This document shows, one piece after another, positions 17,396 through 26,745 of a DNA stretch of 64,000 nt. The position numbers and the translations under genes are program-made. Each line of letters begins with the position of its first letter. Position 1 is the first letter of the stretch. The stretch spans positions 454,568 to 518,567 of the forward strand of contig NZ_PDLO01000003.1 of assembly GCF_002631205.1 (NCBI RefSeq), in the 5' to 3' direction. Under the pieces are notes generated by a model. The model did no database searches. It had not been told where the DNA came from and saw nothing but the letters and a program-made list of their open reading frames with translations. The stretch comes from Neolewinella marina. GTDB lineage: Bacteria > Bacteroidota > Bacteroidia > Chitinophagales > Saprospiraceae.

Positions 17396-19950
17396 ACCCA
17401 GTATACGAGGTTGAGGTCCTGGGCGTGGGGCATCAGCTCGTGGGTCGGGCGCAGGCGGAAGCCGTACTCGTAGACCCCGGCCAGGCTGGGGTCGAGCTGG
17501 ATCCGGAAGGTGGCCGTTCCCTCGGTGCTGGCCACCCGCTCGAAGGGCTGGCTGCGGCGCAGGACGATCTTTTCCTCGTCGATGCGCTGGTAGAAGAGCG
17601 CCTCGAGCACCAGGTGCTCGGGGGCGATGCCGTTGGTGGCGATCACCACTTCCGCCGTGAAGGCTTCACCGACGGGCAGGGGATGGTTGATGGAGTCGAA
17701 GCTGTTGTTCTCGACGGTCTCCAGTCCTTCCCAGCGCTGGCTTACGTCCTCCTTCCAGGCGGCGTAGTCCTTGCCGGCCTGCATATCGTTCTGGCGAACG
17801 GCGGCGGCACTCTTGCCCAGGGGCAGGTAGTAGCGCTCGTAGTAGTCGTCCATCATCCGCTTCATGGTGAAGGTGGGAGCCACTTCGGCGATGATCTGCT
17901 TGACGTAGCCCATCCACTTCTTGCTGATGCCGCTGTCGTCGCGGTCGTAGTAGGTGGGAATGATCTCCTCCTCGAGGATGCGGTACATCGTTTCCGCATC
18001 GAGCTCGTTTTGCAGGTGCTGGTCCTCGTAGGTCCGCTCCAGGGGCAGGGCCCAGCCGGCGTCCGGACGGTAGCCCTCGGCCCACCAACCGTCGAGTACG
18101 GAGAAGTTCACCGAGCCGTTCAGGGCGGCCTTCATGCCCGAGGTGCCGGAAGCTTCCAGCGGGCGGGTGGGGGTGTTCAGCCAGATGTCGACGCCCTGGG
18201 TCAGCAGCTTGGCCATCTCCATGTTGTAGTCTTCCAGGAAGATGATCTTGCCGGCGAAGTCCGGGTCCTTGCTGATGTGCACGATCTGGCGGATGAGGTC
18301 CTGACCGCCCTGGTCGGCGGGGTGGGCCTTGCCGGCGAAGAGGAAGATGACGGGTTGCCCGGCGCGATTCACCAGCTCCCGCAGGCGGTCACGGTTGGTG
18401 AACAGCAGGGTGGCGCGCTTGTAGGTGGCAAAGCGACGGGCGAATCCGAGGACGAGCGCCTTGTCGTTGATCTTGCTGAGGATGTCGAAGGTGGTCCGGG
18501 GGCTCTCGCCGCGGCGCCGCATGTCGACTTCCAGCTTGTGCTTCACGTAGTCCAGCAACCGCACCTTGAGCGCGTGACGGGTCTGGAACAGGGTTTCGTC
18601 GTCGATCTGGTGGACCTTGCGCCAGATGTCCTTGTTGCTCTGGTCGCGCACCCAATCCTTGCCGAATTTGGTACTGAACAGCTCATGGATGCTGTCGGCA
18701 ATCCAGGTGGGGTAGTGCACCGAGTTGGTCACGTAGCCGATGTGGACCTCCTCGGCCGTGTAGCCGGGGTAGAGGTTGGTGAACATCTCCTGGCTGACGT
18801 GGCCGTGGAGCCGGGACACGCCATTGACGCGCTGGCTGAGGCGGATGCTGAGCTTGGACATGTTGAAATCCTCGTGATCGTCGGCCGGGTTCAGGCGTCC
18901 GAGGGCCATGAATTCTGACCAGTCGATGCCCAGTTCACCGGCGTAGTTGTAGAGGTACGACCGCATGAGGTACTCGGGGAAGTGGTCGTGACCGGCGGGT
19001 ACCGGGGTGTGGGTGGTGTAGAGGCTCGAGGCCCGCACCATCTCCCGCGCTTCGGGGAAGGAAAGTCCCTGGTCTACGTAGTTCTTCAGTCGTTCCAGCG
19101 AAAGGAAGCCGGCGTGTCCCTCGTTGAGGTGGTAGATGTCAGGCTGCAGACCCATTTCCTCGATGGCGCGGACGCCACCGATGCCGAGGAGGATTTCCTG
19201 TTTGAGGCGGTGCTCATTGTCGCCGCCGTAGAGCTGGTGGGTAAGGGCACGGTCCTCAGGGCTGTTGTCTTCGTGGTCGGTATCCAGCAGGTAGAGCTTG
19301 ATCCGGCCGATGGCCAGGCTCCATACCTTGACCTGCACGAGCCGGCCCTGGATACCCACGGTGATCTTGAGCCAGTTGCCGTCTTCGCGGCGCACGGGCT
19401 GTACGGGCAGCTGGGTAAATTTCTGGGCGGGGTAGTGGTGGACCTGGTCGCCGTTGAGGCTCAGGCCCTGGTTGAAGTAACCGTAGCGGTAGAGCAGTCC
19501 GACGCCGAAGAGGTCGACGTTGCTGTCGCTGGCTTCCTTCAAGTAGTCGCCGGCCAGTACGCCCAGGCCACCGCTGTAGAGCTTCAGGCTGATGTGGAGG
19601 CCATACTCCATGCTGAAGTAGGCGATGCGGGGCAGGTTCGGCTTCTGGGGTTCGGCCAGGTAGGCGTCAAAGGCCTTTTCGGCACTCTTGACCTCCTTCA
19701 GGAAATCCTTGTCGGCGGCCAGCTCCTTGAGGCGGGCGGGGGGCAGGTTTTCCAGCAGGGCAACCGGGTTGTGGTTCAGTTCGACGAACAGCTTGGGGTC
19801 GATGGCCATGAAGAGGTTCGCCACCTGGGGCATCCACGACCACAGGATATTGTGGCTCATGCGGTGGAGGGGGGCGAGAGCTTCGGGCAGTTGGTTCTGA
19901 ATAAAGATGCGCTTGAGCTTCATCTCCGTATTCGTTGGGGTGATAGTCAT
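17392..19950 (-). CDS. glgP: Alpha-glucan (glycogen) phosphorylase
   Basis: 852 residues from the ATG at 19950; ATGs at 19923 and 20103 are also in frame, and the 20103 start would add 51 atypical residues. It belongs to the bacterial alpha-glucan phosphorylase type with LDTDHEDNSPEDRALTHQLY and GGDNEHRLKQEILLGIGG. The C-terminal pyridoxal-phosphate region EASGTSGMKAALNGSVN carries the lysine, followed by VLDGWWAEGY. It removes glucose-1-phosphate from storage glucans. A ~100-residue C-terminal beta-rich extension ends the protein. It is probably co-transcribed with miaE. An inverted repeat lies upstream at 20055-20076. Confidence 0.92.
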   Translation of the reverse strand: MTITPTNTEMKLKRIFIQNQLPEALAPLHRMSHNILWSWMPQVANLFMAIDPKLFVELNHNPVALLENLPPARLKELAADKDFLKEVKSAEKAFDAYLAEPQKPNLPRIAYFSMEYGLHISLKLYSGGLGVLAGDYLKEASDSNVDLFGVGLLYRYGYFNQGLSLNGDQVHHYPAQKFTQLPVQPVRREDGNWLKITVGIQGRLVQVKVWSLAIGRIKLYLLDTDHEDNSPEDRALTHQLYGGDNEHRLKQEILLGIGGVRAIEEMGLQPDIYHLNEGHAGFLSLERLKNYVDQGLSFPEAREMVRASSLYTTHTPVPAGHDHFPEYLMRSYLYNYAGELGIDWSEFMALGRLNPADDHEDFNMSKLSIRLSQRVNGVSRLHGHVSQEMFTNLYPGYTAEEVHIGYVTNSVHYPTWIADSIHELFSTKFGKDWVRDQSNKDIWRKVHQIDDETLFQTRHALKVRLLDYVKHKLEVDMRRRGESPRTTFDILSKINDKALVLGFARRFATYKRATLLFTNRDRLRELVNRAGQPVIFLFAGKAHPADQGGQDLIRQIVHISKDPDFAGKIIFLEDYNMEMAKLLTQGVDIWLNTPTRPLEASGTSGMKAALNGSVNFSVLDGWWAEGYRPDAGWALPLERTYEDQHLQNELDAETMYRILEEEIIPTYYDRDDSGISKKWMGYVKQIIAEVAPTFTMKRMMDDYYERYYLPLGKSAAAVRQNDMQAGKDYAAWKEDVSQRWEGLETVENNSFDSINHPLPVGEAFTAEVVIATNGIAPEHLVLEALFYQRIDEEKIVLRRSQPFERVASTEGTATFRIQLDPSLAGVYEYGFRLRPTHELMPHAQDLNLVYWV

Positions 19951-20054
19951 GTCTAATTGGTCGTGTTGGGGAATTTCGCACCATCCTGCGGGGACGCGGG
20001 TGCGATGATCGCGCGGAACGGCTGGGGGGGGTAGTTCAGAATGGAAGCACAACT

Positions 20055-20076
20055 CGGCCCCCCTATAGCGGGGCCG
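20055..20076. repeat. Short inverted repeat upstream of glgP
   Basis: CGGCCCCC and CGGGGCCG flank a CTATAG core, giving a near-palindrome about 105 bases before the chosen glgP start. It could be an operator or a hairpin in the leader. Nothing else supports either. Confidence 0.35.
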
Positions 20077-20144
20077 GTTGCCTAGTGCAGACTGAAAGTG
20101 CATGCCGCGGCGGGTCCCAAAAATGCGACTAATTATGCTAATAA

Positions 20145-20182
20145 CAAAAAGGACCCGCTTTCCTTCGGCGAAAAGCGGGTCC
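20145..20182 (-). terminator. Rho-independent terminator of the M57 metalloprotease gene
   Basis: Read on the minus strand, an 11-base perfect stem (GGACCCGCTTT paired with AAAGCGGGTCC) closes a 10-base loop and is followed by TTTTTGTT. It begins 22 bases after the stop of the metalloprotease gene. Confidence 0.88.
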
Positions 20183-20204
20183 CGGCAGGCAGCAATTTGC
20201 CCGA

Positions 20205-21080
20205 TCAGTAGAGGTACTCGAGGGCTACCCGGTCGTAGTAACCGAACTCCCCATCTTCTCCGCTGCTGAAGCAGGACAGCATGACGGAGTTGGCATCAAA
20301 TCCGGTAGGCGTTCCGGGGATGTGTACCGCCCCGGTAGAGCCGGCCGATTCTCCGGTCTGTCCGCAGGATTCCCGGCTGAACCAGTCGGTGTGCCGCAGG
20401 CCCATGGAGTGGCCGATCTCGTGGGTCATCACGTGCTCGTTCACGTTGGTGTCGTAGTTCTCCATTCCGTTGTAGATCACCACCCACTTGTAGGGTTGGC
20501 CGCCGCTGGGGAAACCGGCCTGACCGCCCGCGCCGTTGTTCGACACGTCGCGATAGACCACGATATCGGCGTTGGTGGTAGCTCCGAAGGTGAGGACAAA
20601 CTGTTTGTCGGTGTTCAGGGCGTTGTAGTTGGCCACGGCCCATTGCAGGGCGGTCTGCATCTTCGAGGTAAGCGCGTAACCGCTGCCAGTGTAGCCCTCC
20701 ACGGTAATGTAGTTGTCGGTGACCAGGTTGTTGGTGCGGTACTGCTTCTCCAGGGCCGCGTCCATGGCCCGCAACTCCCGCAGTTGATCCTTGGTCAGGG
20801 CAATGTCGTCGTCCACCAGGTAAAGGGTTTCCACGGTACCGTCGGGGCGGCGGTTGGTGATGGGGGTCGCCGAGCCGAAATGGGCGGAATGGCCGTCCAC
20901 GTGCTGCTGAATGGGCTGCTGGAGCCCCAGTTCGGGCATGGCCACGTGGCCGTCCTCATTGTGGTCGACCAGAAAGGTGGTGGAAGGGGTAAGGTCCTCG
21001 GCGGGCAACGTGCCATCCTCGGCACAGGCGGTTAGGAGGGCGAAAATGAGAAAGGGGAAGAGGTGTACAAATGGCTTCAT
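20205..21080 (-). CDS. Secreted M57-like 'HEIGH' zinc metalloprotease lipoprotein
   Basis: 291 residues from the ATG at 21080. A lipoprotein signal ends FLIFALLTACAEDG. The zinc-site HEIGHSMGLRHTDW starts near His218 and has the M57/metzincin pattern HExGHxxGxxH. A downstream VMLSCFSSG may supply the Met-turn. The family is common in Bacteroidota as exported proteases of unknown substrate. Residues ~25-90 have no motif I recognise. The open frame continues to 21182, but the lipoprotein start is clearly better. It is a single gene with a strong terminator. Confidence 0.85.
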   Translation of the reverse strand: MKPFVHLFPFLIFALLTACAEDGTLPAEDLTPSTTFLVDHNEDGHVAMPELGLQQPIQQHVDGHSAHFGSATPITNRRPDGTVETLYLVDDDIALTKDQLRELRAMDAALEKQYRTNNLVTDNYITVEGYTGSGYALTSKMQTALQWAVANYNALNTDKQFVLTFGATTNADIVVYRDVSNNGAGGQAGFPSGGQPYKWVVIYNGMENYDTNVNEHVMTHEIGHSMGLRHTDWFSRESCGQTGESAGSTGAVHIPGTPTGFDANSVMLSCFSSGEDGEFGYYDRVALEYLY

Positions 21081-21454
21081 TGGAAGGATTTGGATTGGTG
21101 TGGTCAGGGCAAGGGAAAGGAAGCGGCAGCAGGCTACCGTTCGGATCCGGACAACCGGACCACGTGTGAAAAGAATTGGCATTATCAGTTACGATCGCCG
21201 CCAACACGCCGGAAAAAACCCGGGGACGTGCGAGGGTGATGGTGTTTTAGGTCGAGCCCAAGGTAACAATCCCGTTAATAAATCCAACCTCCAGCACAAT
21301 AAAATTTCACCCCTGGGAAATACAGTAAAAGATTGGATGGTGGCAGCCTACATAATGTAGAATTTACAATAAGTAGCTCCGGCTACCGGTGTATTCGCAA
21401 GGGAATACCCCACCCGCCGCGAACCCCGCCCCCCGGGGTGCCTGTTTTACTCAC
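21081..21454. other. 374-base intergenic region between divergent lipoprotein genes
   Basis: It separates the leftward M57 protease gene and the rightward dehydrogenase-like gene and must carry both promoters. I found no TAnnTTTG box in either orientation, no tRNA and no supported small gene. The middle (about 21270-21375) is AT-rich compared with its surroundings. Confidence 0.5.
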
Positions 21455-22726
21455 ATGAGAATTATATGCCTTACCACCGCCGCCCTCCTCACCGTGGGAT
21501 CCTGCGCCTCCCAGGTCTCCAATGAGCAAAAGGCCGCCCTGGCCAGCGAGCCTCCCGTTACCGTGGAGACGGCCATTGGCCCCCTGGAACTTCCCAGCCC
21601 CTACAGCACCGAATCCGCCGTAAAACTGAGTGAAGTCGTCGACTGGCCCGCCGGTCGGACTCCGGAAGCTCCCGCGGGTTTTACCGTCAACCGGTTCGCG
21701 GACGGGCTGCAACACCCCCGCAGCACCTACGTCTCCCCGGAGGGTGAGATCTTCGTGGTGGAGAGCAACACCCGCAACAGTGCCAACCGAATCCAGAAAC
21801 TGGTGGATACCGATGGGGACGGCCAGGTAGACGAGCGCAAAGTCTTCGCCACCGACCTGAACCAGCCCTTCGGTATGCTGATTCTGGACGGCTACTTCTA
21901 CGTAGCCAATACCGACGCTACCTATCGCTATCCCTACCAAACCGGACAGGACAAGCTCGACCCCAGCCAGGGAGAACAAATCCTCGCCACCCCGCCCCGC
22001 GGGTACAACAACCACTGGACCCGCAACCTGCTGGCCGCCCCCGACGGCAGCAAAGTTTACGTCTCGGTAGGCTCGGGCAGCAACGTGGGGGAGAACGGTA
22101 TGGAGGCCGAAGAGAACCGCGCCACCATCCTGGAGATCAACCCCGACGGCAGCGGGATGCGGGAATACGCTACCGGCCTGCGCAATCCGGTAGGCATGGA
22201 CTGGAACCCCGCCACCGGGGAACTGTGGACGGCGGTAAACGAGCGCGACAAGCTCGGCGATCACCTGGTGCCCGATTACATCACCAGCGTGCGGGAAGGC
22301 GGATTCTACGGTTGGCCGTACAGCTACTACGGTCAGATCAATGACCCCCGCTGGGCCGACGATCCCCACCCTGAGCTGGTGGAGCAGGCCATCGTACCGG
22401 ACGTGCCCCTGGGTTCCCATACCGCATCCCTGGGATTGGCCTTCTACACCGCCGATCAGTTCCCCGAGCGCTACCGTAACGGGGCTTTTGTCGGGCAGCA
22501 CGGCAGCTGGAACCGATCCGACTTCAGCGGCTACAAAGTGGTCTTTGTGCCCTTCGATGCGAGTGGCAAGCCCCAGCCCCCGGAGGATTTCCTGACCGGT
22601 TTCATCGCCGACGCTGACGCGGGCAAGGTATGGGGCCGGCCCGTTGGCGTATCGGTACTGCCGGACGGCAGCCTGCTGGTCGCCGACGACGATGCGGGTA
22701 TTCTCTGGCGCGTGGCTTATCCCTAA
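21455..22726 (+). CDS. Sorbosone/glucose dehydrogenase-like beta-propeller lipoprotein
   Basis: 423 residues from the ATG at 21455; the frame is open to 21389. A lipoprotein signal ends LLTVGSCASQ. The rest is a six-bladed propeller of the soluble aldose (GDH/sorbosone) dehydrogenase type: QHPRSTYVSPEGEIFVVESN, VYVSVGSGSNVGENG, ATGLRNPVGMDWNPATGELW, and REGGFYGWPYSYYGQ near residue 285. Enzymes of this fold oxidise sugars at the cell surface with pyrroloquinoline quinone. Whether this one binds PQQ is uncertain, because many Bacteroidota paralogues have no assigned activity. The small membrane gene downstream may be in the same unit. Confidence 0.82.
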   Translation: MRIICLTTAALLTVGSCASQVSNEQKAALASEPPVTVETAIGPLELPSPYSTESAVKLSEVVDWPAGRTPEAPAGFTVNRFADGLQHPRSTYVSPEGEIFVVESNTRNSANRIQKLVDTDGDGQVDERKVFATDLNQPFGMLILDGYFYVANTDATYRYPYQTGQDKLDPSQGEQILATPPRGYNNHWTRNLLAAPDGSKVYVSVGSGSNVGENGMEAEENRATILEINPDGSGMREYATGLRNPVGMDWNPATGELWTAVNERDKLGDHLVPDYITSVREGGFYGWPYSYYGQINDPRWADDPHPELVEQAIVPDVPLGSHTASLGLAFYTADQFPERYRNGAFVGQHGSWNRSDFSGYKVVFVPFDASGKPQPPEDFLTGFIADADAGKVWGRPVGVSVLPDGSLLVADDDAGILWRVAYP

Positions 22727-22773
22727 CTTCCGGTCATGCCCGGGGAGGTTCCCGGAGTATACACTTCCTCACT

Positions 22774-23025
22774 ATGCCACTACTCATTTTGTTGCTGGGC
22801 TTCTTCTTCCCCCGGCTCGTCATCGTCCTGCTGTACTTCTTCACCGGCTGGTTCCGGGCGGCCTTTGATGGCTTCATCCTGCCGCTGCTCGGCTTCATCT
22901 TCTTGCCGTTGACCACCCTATGGTACGGCATCTCGGAAACCTACTTTGAAAGCGTTCAGACCGTTGGCCTGATCATCGCCGTACTCCTTGACCTCGGCAT
23001 CGTGGGTAGCAAGATGCGTAAGTAG
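22774..23025 (+). CDS. Small hydrophobic membrane protein (unknown)
   Basis: 83 residues, starting MPLLILLLGFFFPRLVIVLL, with two to three predicted membrane helices and a short polar KMRK tail. A Gly-Trp-Phe motif (TGWFRAAFDGFILPLLGF) sits between the first two. I do not recognise a named family. It lies 47 bases after the dehydrogenase-like gene and ends at a repeat-rich intergenic stretch with a terminator-like stem. Confidence 0.7.
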   Translation: MPLLILLLGFFFPRLVIVLLYFFTGWFRAAFDGFILPLLGFIFLPLTTLWYGISETYFESVQTVGLIIAVLLDLGIVGSKMRK

Positions 23026-23175
23026 GGTGGAGGGCCTCCCGGCCCGATCATTGGGGTACCACGGAATCACAGAGGGGCACGGAGGGGGCGGTCTAGCGGC
23101 TCAGTGTACCTCCGTGGCTCCGTGGTTTTTCAGAAGCGATACGTGTAGCAGGGTGGAGGGGCCTCCAGGCCCGAT
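23024..23175. repeat. Intergenic repeat unit with nested inverted repeats
   Basis: Two near-identical copies of a ~25-base sequence beginning AGGGTGGAGG and ending GGCCCGAT lie at 23024-23048 and 23150-23175. Between them are two perfect inverted pairs: ACCACGGA (23058-23065) with TCCGTGGT (23119-23126), and CACGGAGG (23079-23086) with CCTCCGTG (23109-23116). TTTT follows the outer stem, so it may end transcription of the preceding gene. Confidence 0.6.
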
Positions 23176-23202
23176 ACAAACTCGCCCCAGGAGAAGCTCG
23201 AG

Positions 23203-24741
23203 CTACAGCGGAATGTTACCGTGCTTCTTCTTGGGGAGCACGGTGACCTTCCCCTCCAGGGAAGCGAAGGCCCGGATGAGTTTGCGCCGCGTCTCTTGGG
23301 GATAGATCACCTCATCGATGAATCCCCGCTGGGCGGCGCGGTAGGGGTTGGCAAATTTCTCCGCGTACTCGGCCTCCTTTTCGGCCAACTTGGCGGCGGG
23401 GTCGTCGGCGGACTGGATCTCCCGCCGGAAGATGATCTCGCTGGCCCCCTTGGCCCCCATCACGGCGATCTCAGCTCCCGGCCAGGCGTAGTTGAAGTCG
23501 GCCCCGATGTGCTTGCTGTTCATCACGTCGTAGGCGCCGCCGTAGGCCTTGCGGGTAATGACGGTCACCCGGGGCACGGTAGCTTCGCTCAGGGCGTAAA
23601 GCAGCTTGGCGCCGTTGGTGATGATGCCGTTCCACTCCTGGTCGGTGCCGGGCAGAAATCCGGGCACGTCCACCAGCACCAGCAGGGGCACGTTGAAGCA
23701 GTCACAGGTACGGGTGAAGCGTGCGGCTTTTTTGGAGCTGTCCACGTCCAGTACCCCCGCCAGGCTGTAGGGCTGGTTGGCGATGATGCCGATGCTCTTG
23801 CCCCCCAGGCGGGCGAAGCCCACGACAATGTTCTCCGCGTACCGCTCGTGTATTTCCAGGAAGCTGCCTTCGTCGATGATGCCCCGGATCACTTCCCGCA
23901 TGTCGTAGGGCTGGTTCGGGTTGTCGGGGACGATACCGACCAGTTCGTCACGGATCTCCGAGCCCAGCTCAAAGGGCAGGTCGGCGGGCTTCTCCTCGCA
24001 GTTTTGCGGCAAATAGCTCAGCAGCCGGCGCAGTTGTTGCAGACAGAGGACGTCGTTGGCGGCCGTCAGGTGGGTGACCCCCGACTTGGTGGAGTGGGTG
24101 GAGGCTCCCCCCAGCTCCTCGCTGGTCACGCTTTCGTTGGTGACGGTCTTGACCACGTTCGGACCGGTCACGAACATATAGCTCGTATGCTCTACCATGA
24201 TGGTGAAGTCCGTCATGGCGGGGGAGTAGACCGCCCCGCCGGCGCAGGGGCCCATGATGGCCGACAGCTGGGGGATGACGCCCGATGCCTGGACGTTGCG
24301 GTAGAAGATATCGGCGTAGCCCCCCAGGGACCGGACCCCCTCCTGGATGCGGGCCCCGCCGCTGTCGTTCAGTCCGATCAGGGGCGCACCGGTTTTAACC
24401 GCCATGTCCATGATCTTGCAGATCTTCTCGGCGTGGGTTTCCGACAGCGAGCCGCCGAACACCGTGAAGTCCTGGGCGAAGACGTAGACCAGCCGGCCGT
24501 CGACGGTGCCGTAACCGGTGATCACCCCATCGCCGTAGAAGACCTGGTCCTGCATGTCGAAGTCGGTGGTCCGGTGGGTCACCAGCGCGCCGACCTCCTC
24601 GAAGGTGCCGGGATCCAGCAGCAGGTGGACGCGTTCGCGGGCGGTAAGCTTGCCCTTTTCGTGTTGCTTGGCGATGCGGGAGCTACCGCCACCCAACCGG
24701 GCCTTGCTCAGTTTTTCGTCGAGGGTCTGTAGTTTATCCAT
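23203..24741 (-). CDS. Acyl-CoA (propionyl-CoA) carboxylase, carboxyltransferase beta subunit
   Basis: 512 residues with the crotonase-like carboxyltransferase fold: [20 protein letters not shown] (acyl-CoA site), [17 protein letters not shown], and the C-terminal [18 protein letters not shown] and [20 protein letters not shown]. It moves carboxyl from carboxybiotin to an acyl-CoA, most likely propionyl-CoA, giving methylmalonyl-CoA. It is the last gene of a three-gene operon with biotin carboxylase and a biotin carrier, so the carboxylase is assembled from three chains. A propionyl versus methylcrotonyl substrate is a family-level judgement. Confidence 0.9.
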   Translation of the reverse strand: MDKLQTLDEKLSKARLGGGSSRIAKQHEKGKLTARERVHLLLDPGTFEEVGALVTHRTTDFDMQDQVFYGDGVITGYGTVDGRLVYVFAQDFTVFGGSLSETHAEKICKIMDMAVKTGAPLIGLNDSGGARIQEGVRSLGGYADIFYRNVQASGVIPQLSAIMGPCAGGAVYSPAMTDFTIMVEHTSYMFVTGPNVVKTVTNESVTSEELGGASTHSTKSGVTHLTAANDVLCLQQLRRLLSYLPQNCEEKPADLPFELGSEIRDELVGIVPDNPNQPYDMREVIRGIIDEGSFLEIHERYAENIVVGFARLGGKSIGIIANQPYSLAGVLDVDSSKKAARFTRTCDCFNVPLLVLVDVPGFLPGTDQEWNGIITNGAKLLYALSEATVPRVTVITRKAYGGAYDVMNSKHIGADFNYAWPGAEIAVMGAKGASEIIFRREIQSADDPAAKLAEKEAEYAEKFANPYRAAQRGFIDEVIYPQETRRKLIRAFASLEGKVTVLPKKKHGNIPL

Positions 24742-24759
24742 ATTGGTCGGGGCGGTTGG

Positions 24760-26223
24760 TTAGTGGCGGCTGAGCCACTCGATGGAGCTGGAGCGGGGTA
24801 CCGTCAGCCGTTGGGAATTCTGTTGGTATAGAAAGGCGGCGAAGAGGGCAGCGGCGCGGGTTTCTTCCGCCCCGGCCTCCGCAATGGCCTCAGGCCGGAA
24901 GTGGTGGGCCACGAAGTGGGTATCGAAATCGCCCGAGCGGAAGGCCTCGTGGGTAAAGACGAACCGTCCGAAGGGCAGGGTAGTCTCAATGCCCTCGATG
25001 TGGTACTCGGCAATGGCGGTGAGCATCTTGGCGATGGCCTCGCCCCGGGTGGCCCCGTGGGTAACCAGCTTGGCGATCATCGGATCGTAATGGATGGGAA
25101 TGTCCATCCCCTCCTCGAAACCGTCGTCGACCCGGGCGTCCGGCGGGGTACGGTAGGTGGTGAGCCGGCCGATACTCGGCAGAAAGCCGTTGGCGGGATC
25201 CTCGGCGTACACCCGCAGTTCCAGGGCGTGGCCATTGATGGTCAGGTCCTCTTGGCGAAAGCTGAGGACTTCCCCCTCGGCCACGCGGATCTGCTGCTCC
25301 ACCAGGTCGATGCCCGTGATGAACTCCGTGACGGGATGCTCCACCTGCAGGCGGGTATTCATTTCCAGGAAGTAGAAATTGCGGTCGGCGTCGAGCAGGA
25401 ATTCAACCGTACCGGCGCCCACGTAGTCACACGACTGGGCGACCCGGACGGCGGCGGCACCCATTTCGCGGCGGAGCGCGGGATCCAGGACGGCCGAGGG
25501 GGCCTCCTCCACGACTTTCTGGTGGCGGCGCTGGATGCTGCAGTCGCGCTCGAACAGGTGGACGCAGTTGCCGTGGGTATCGGCCAGCACCTGGATTTCA
25601 ATGTGGTGGGGGGAGGCAATGTACTTTTCGATGAAGACGCTGCCGTCGCCGAAGGCATTGCGGGCCTCGCTGATGGCGCGGTGCATCTGCTCCTCCAGTT
25701 CTTCGGCGGAGTCGACCACCCGCATGCCCTTGCCGCCGCCGCCGGCGGCGGCCTTGATCAGGATGGGAAAGCCGATTTCCCGGGCCACCGCCCGCGCCCG
25801 ATCGGGGTCGTCGACGGCTTCGTCCAGACCGGGGACCATGGGGATGTCGTAGGCACTCACCGTCTCCTTGGCGGCCAGTTTGTTGCCCATCACCTCGATG
25901 GCGTGGGGGCGGGGACCGATGAAGGTGATGCCGGCCGCGGCCACCCGTCGGGCGAATTCGGCGTTCTCACTCAGGAAGCCGTAGCCGGGGTGAATGGCGT
26001 CCGCTCCGGTATCCCGCGCCGCGGCGATGACCTTATCCATATCCAGGTAGGACTGGGCGGAAGGCGCCGGCCCCAGGTGCACCGCCTCGTCGGCGAAGCG
26101 GACGTGGGGTGAGGTGCGGTCGGCGTCGGAGTAGACAGCAACGGTGCCCAGGCCCATGCGGCGGGCGGTACGCATCACGCGCAGCGCGATCTCGCCTCGG
26201 TTGGCGACGAGTATTTTTTTCAT
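24760..26223 (-). CDS. Biotin carboxylase subunit
   Basis: 487 residues starting KKILVANRGEIALRVMRTARR, the standard biotin carboxylase N-terminus. The ATP-grasp loop AAAGGGGKGMRVVDS, HLFERDCSIQRRHQKVVEEAPS and the active-site EMNTRLQVEHPVTEF are present. It carboxylates biotin on the carrier protein using ATP and bicarbonate. It overlaps the carrier gene by four bases and precedes the carboxyltransferase by 18. The ~45-residue tail after the core (HHFRPEAIAEAGAEETRAA) lacks the carrier domain found in long PCC alpha chains, which agrees with the separate carrier gene. Confidence 0.92.
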   Translation of the reverse strand: MKKILVANRGEIALRVMRTARRMGLGTVAVYSDADRTSPHVRFADEAVHLGPAPSAQSYLDMDKVIAAARDTGADAIHPGYGFLSENAEFARRVAAAGITFIGPRPHAIEVMGNKLAAKETVSAYDIPMVPGLDEAVDDPDRARAVAREIGFPILIKAAAGGGGKGMRVVDSAEELEEQMHRAISEARNAFGDGSVFIEKYIASPHHIEIQVLADTHGNCVHLFERDCSIQRRHQKVVEEAPSAVLDPALRREMGAAAVRVAQSCDYVGAGTVEFLLDADRNFYFLEMNTRLQVEHPVTEFITGIDLVEQQIRVAEGEVLSFRQEDLTINGHALELRVYAEDPANGFLPSIGRLTTYRTPPDARVDDGFEEGMDIPIHYDPMIAKLVTHGATRGEAIAKMLTAIAEYHIEGIETTLPFGRFVFTHEAFRSGDFDTHFVAHHFRPEAIAEAGAEETRAAALFAAFLYQQNSQRLTVPRSSSIEWLSRH

Positions 26224-26699
26224 TCCATTTCGATTAACAGCTGACGCTTGTCCACGGCCTCCCCTACGCTCACTTTCACCGCCTTTACGGTACCATTGCC
26301 TTCGGCCTTGATGACGTTCTCCATCTTCATGGCCTCGAGGACCAGCAGGGGGGTGCCGGCTTCTACCACGCTGCCCTGCTCGGCCATCACCTGCAGGATC
26401 AGTCCCGGCATGGGGGCGGTGACCTCGTTGCTCTGGTTGGCTACCGTGGTGGCCAATCCCAATTCCTGCACGATGCGGTCGTAGGCGTCGGCCAGTTCCA
26501 CCGTGAAGCGGCGGCGGTTGACGGACACTGTCATCCGCTTGCCGAATGCGTCGGTGTCGATGAGTTCGCAGGCGAAACTTTCCCCACCCAGCAACAGGTG
26601 GTACTTACCGTGGAAGGGACCGACGATGTCCAGGCCGGCGAGTTCTTCACCGCTGAGGTCAAACGACTGGTCCGCAACGGTGGCGGTCATTTTATCCAT
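26220..26699 (-). CDS. Biotin carboxyl carrier protein
   Basis: 159 residues. The C-terminal half is a biotinyl domain with VLEAMKMENVIKAEGNG, the biotinylated lysine being Lys125. The N-terminal ~80 residues resemble the linker/BT-like region that in fused PCC alpha chains joins the carboxylase to the carrier, so this looks like a split-off tail of such a chain. It carries the carboxyl group between the two catalytic subunits encoded downstream, and is the first gene of that operon. Confidence 0.88.
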   Translation of the reverse strand: MDKMTATVADQSFDLSGEELAGLDIVGPFHGKYHLLLGGESFACELIDTDAFGKRMTVSVNRRRFTVELADAYDRIVQELGLATTVANQSNEVTAPMPGLILQVMAEQGSVVEAGTPLLVLEAMKMENVIKAEGNGTVKAVKVSVGEAVDKRQLLIEME

Positions 26700-26745
26700 G
26701 GGGGCAACCTAGCTGTTTTATCAGACACCTACAAATCGCGGCCGC

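Noticed and set aside
20027..20103. A tRNA-like start (TAGTTCAG, then GGAAGCAC) upstream of glgP
   Set aside because: The D-arm pairs only partly, the anticodon stem does not form, and no TTCRANY T-loop was found.
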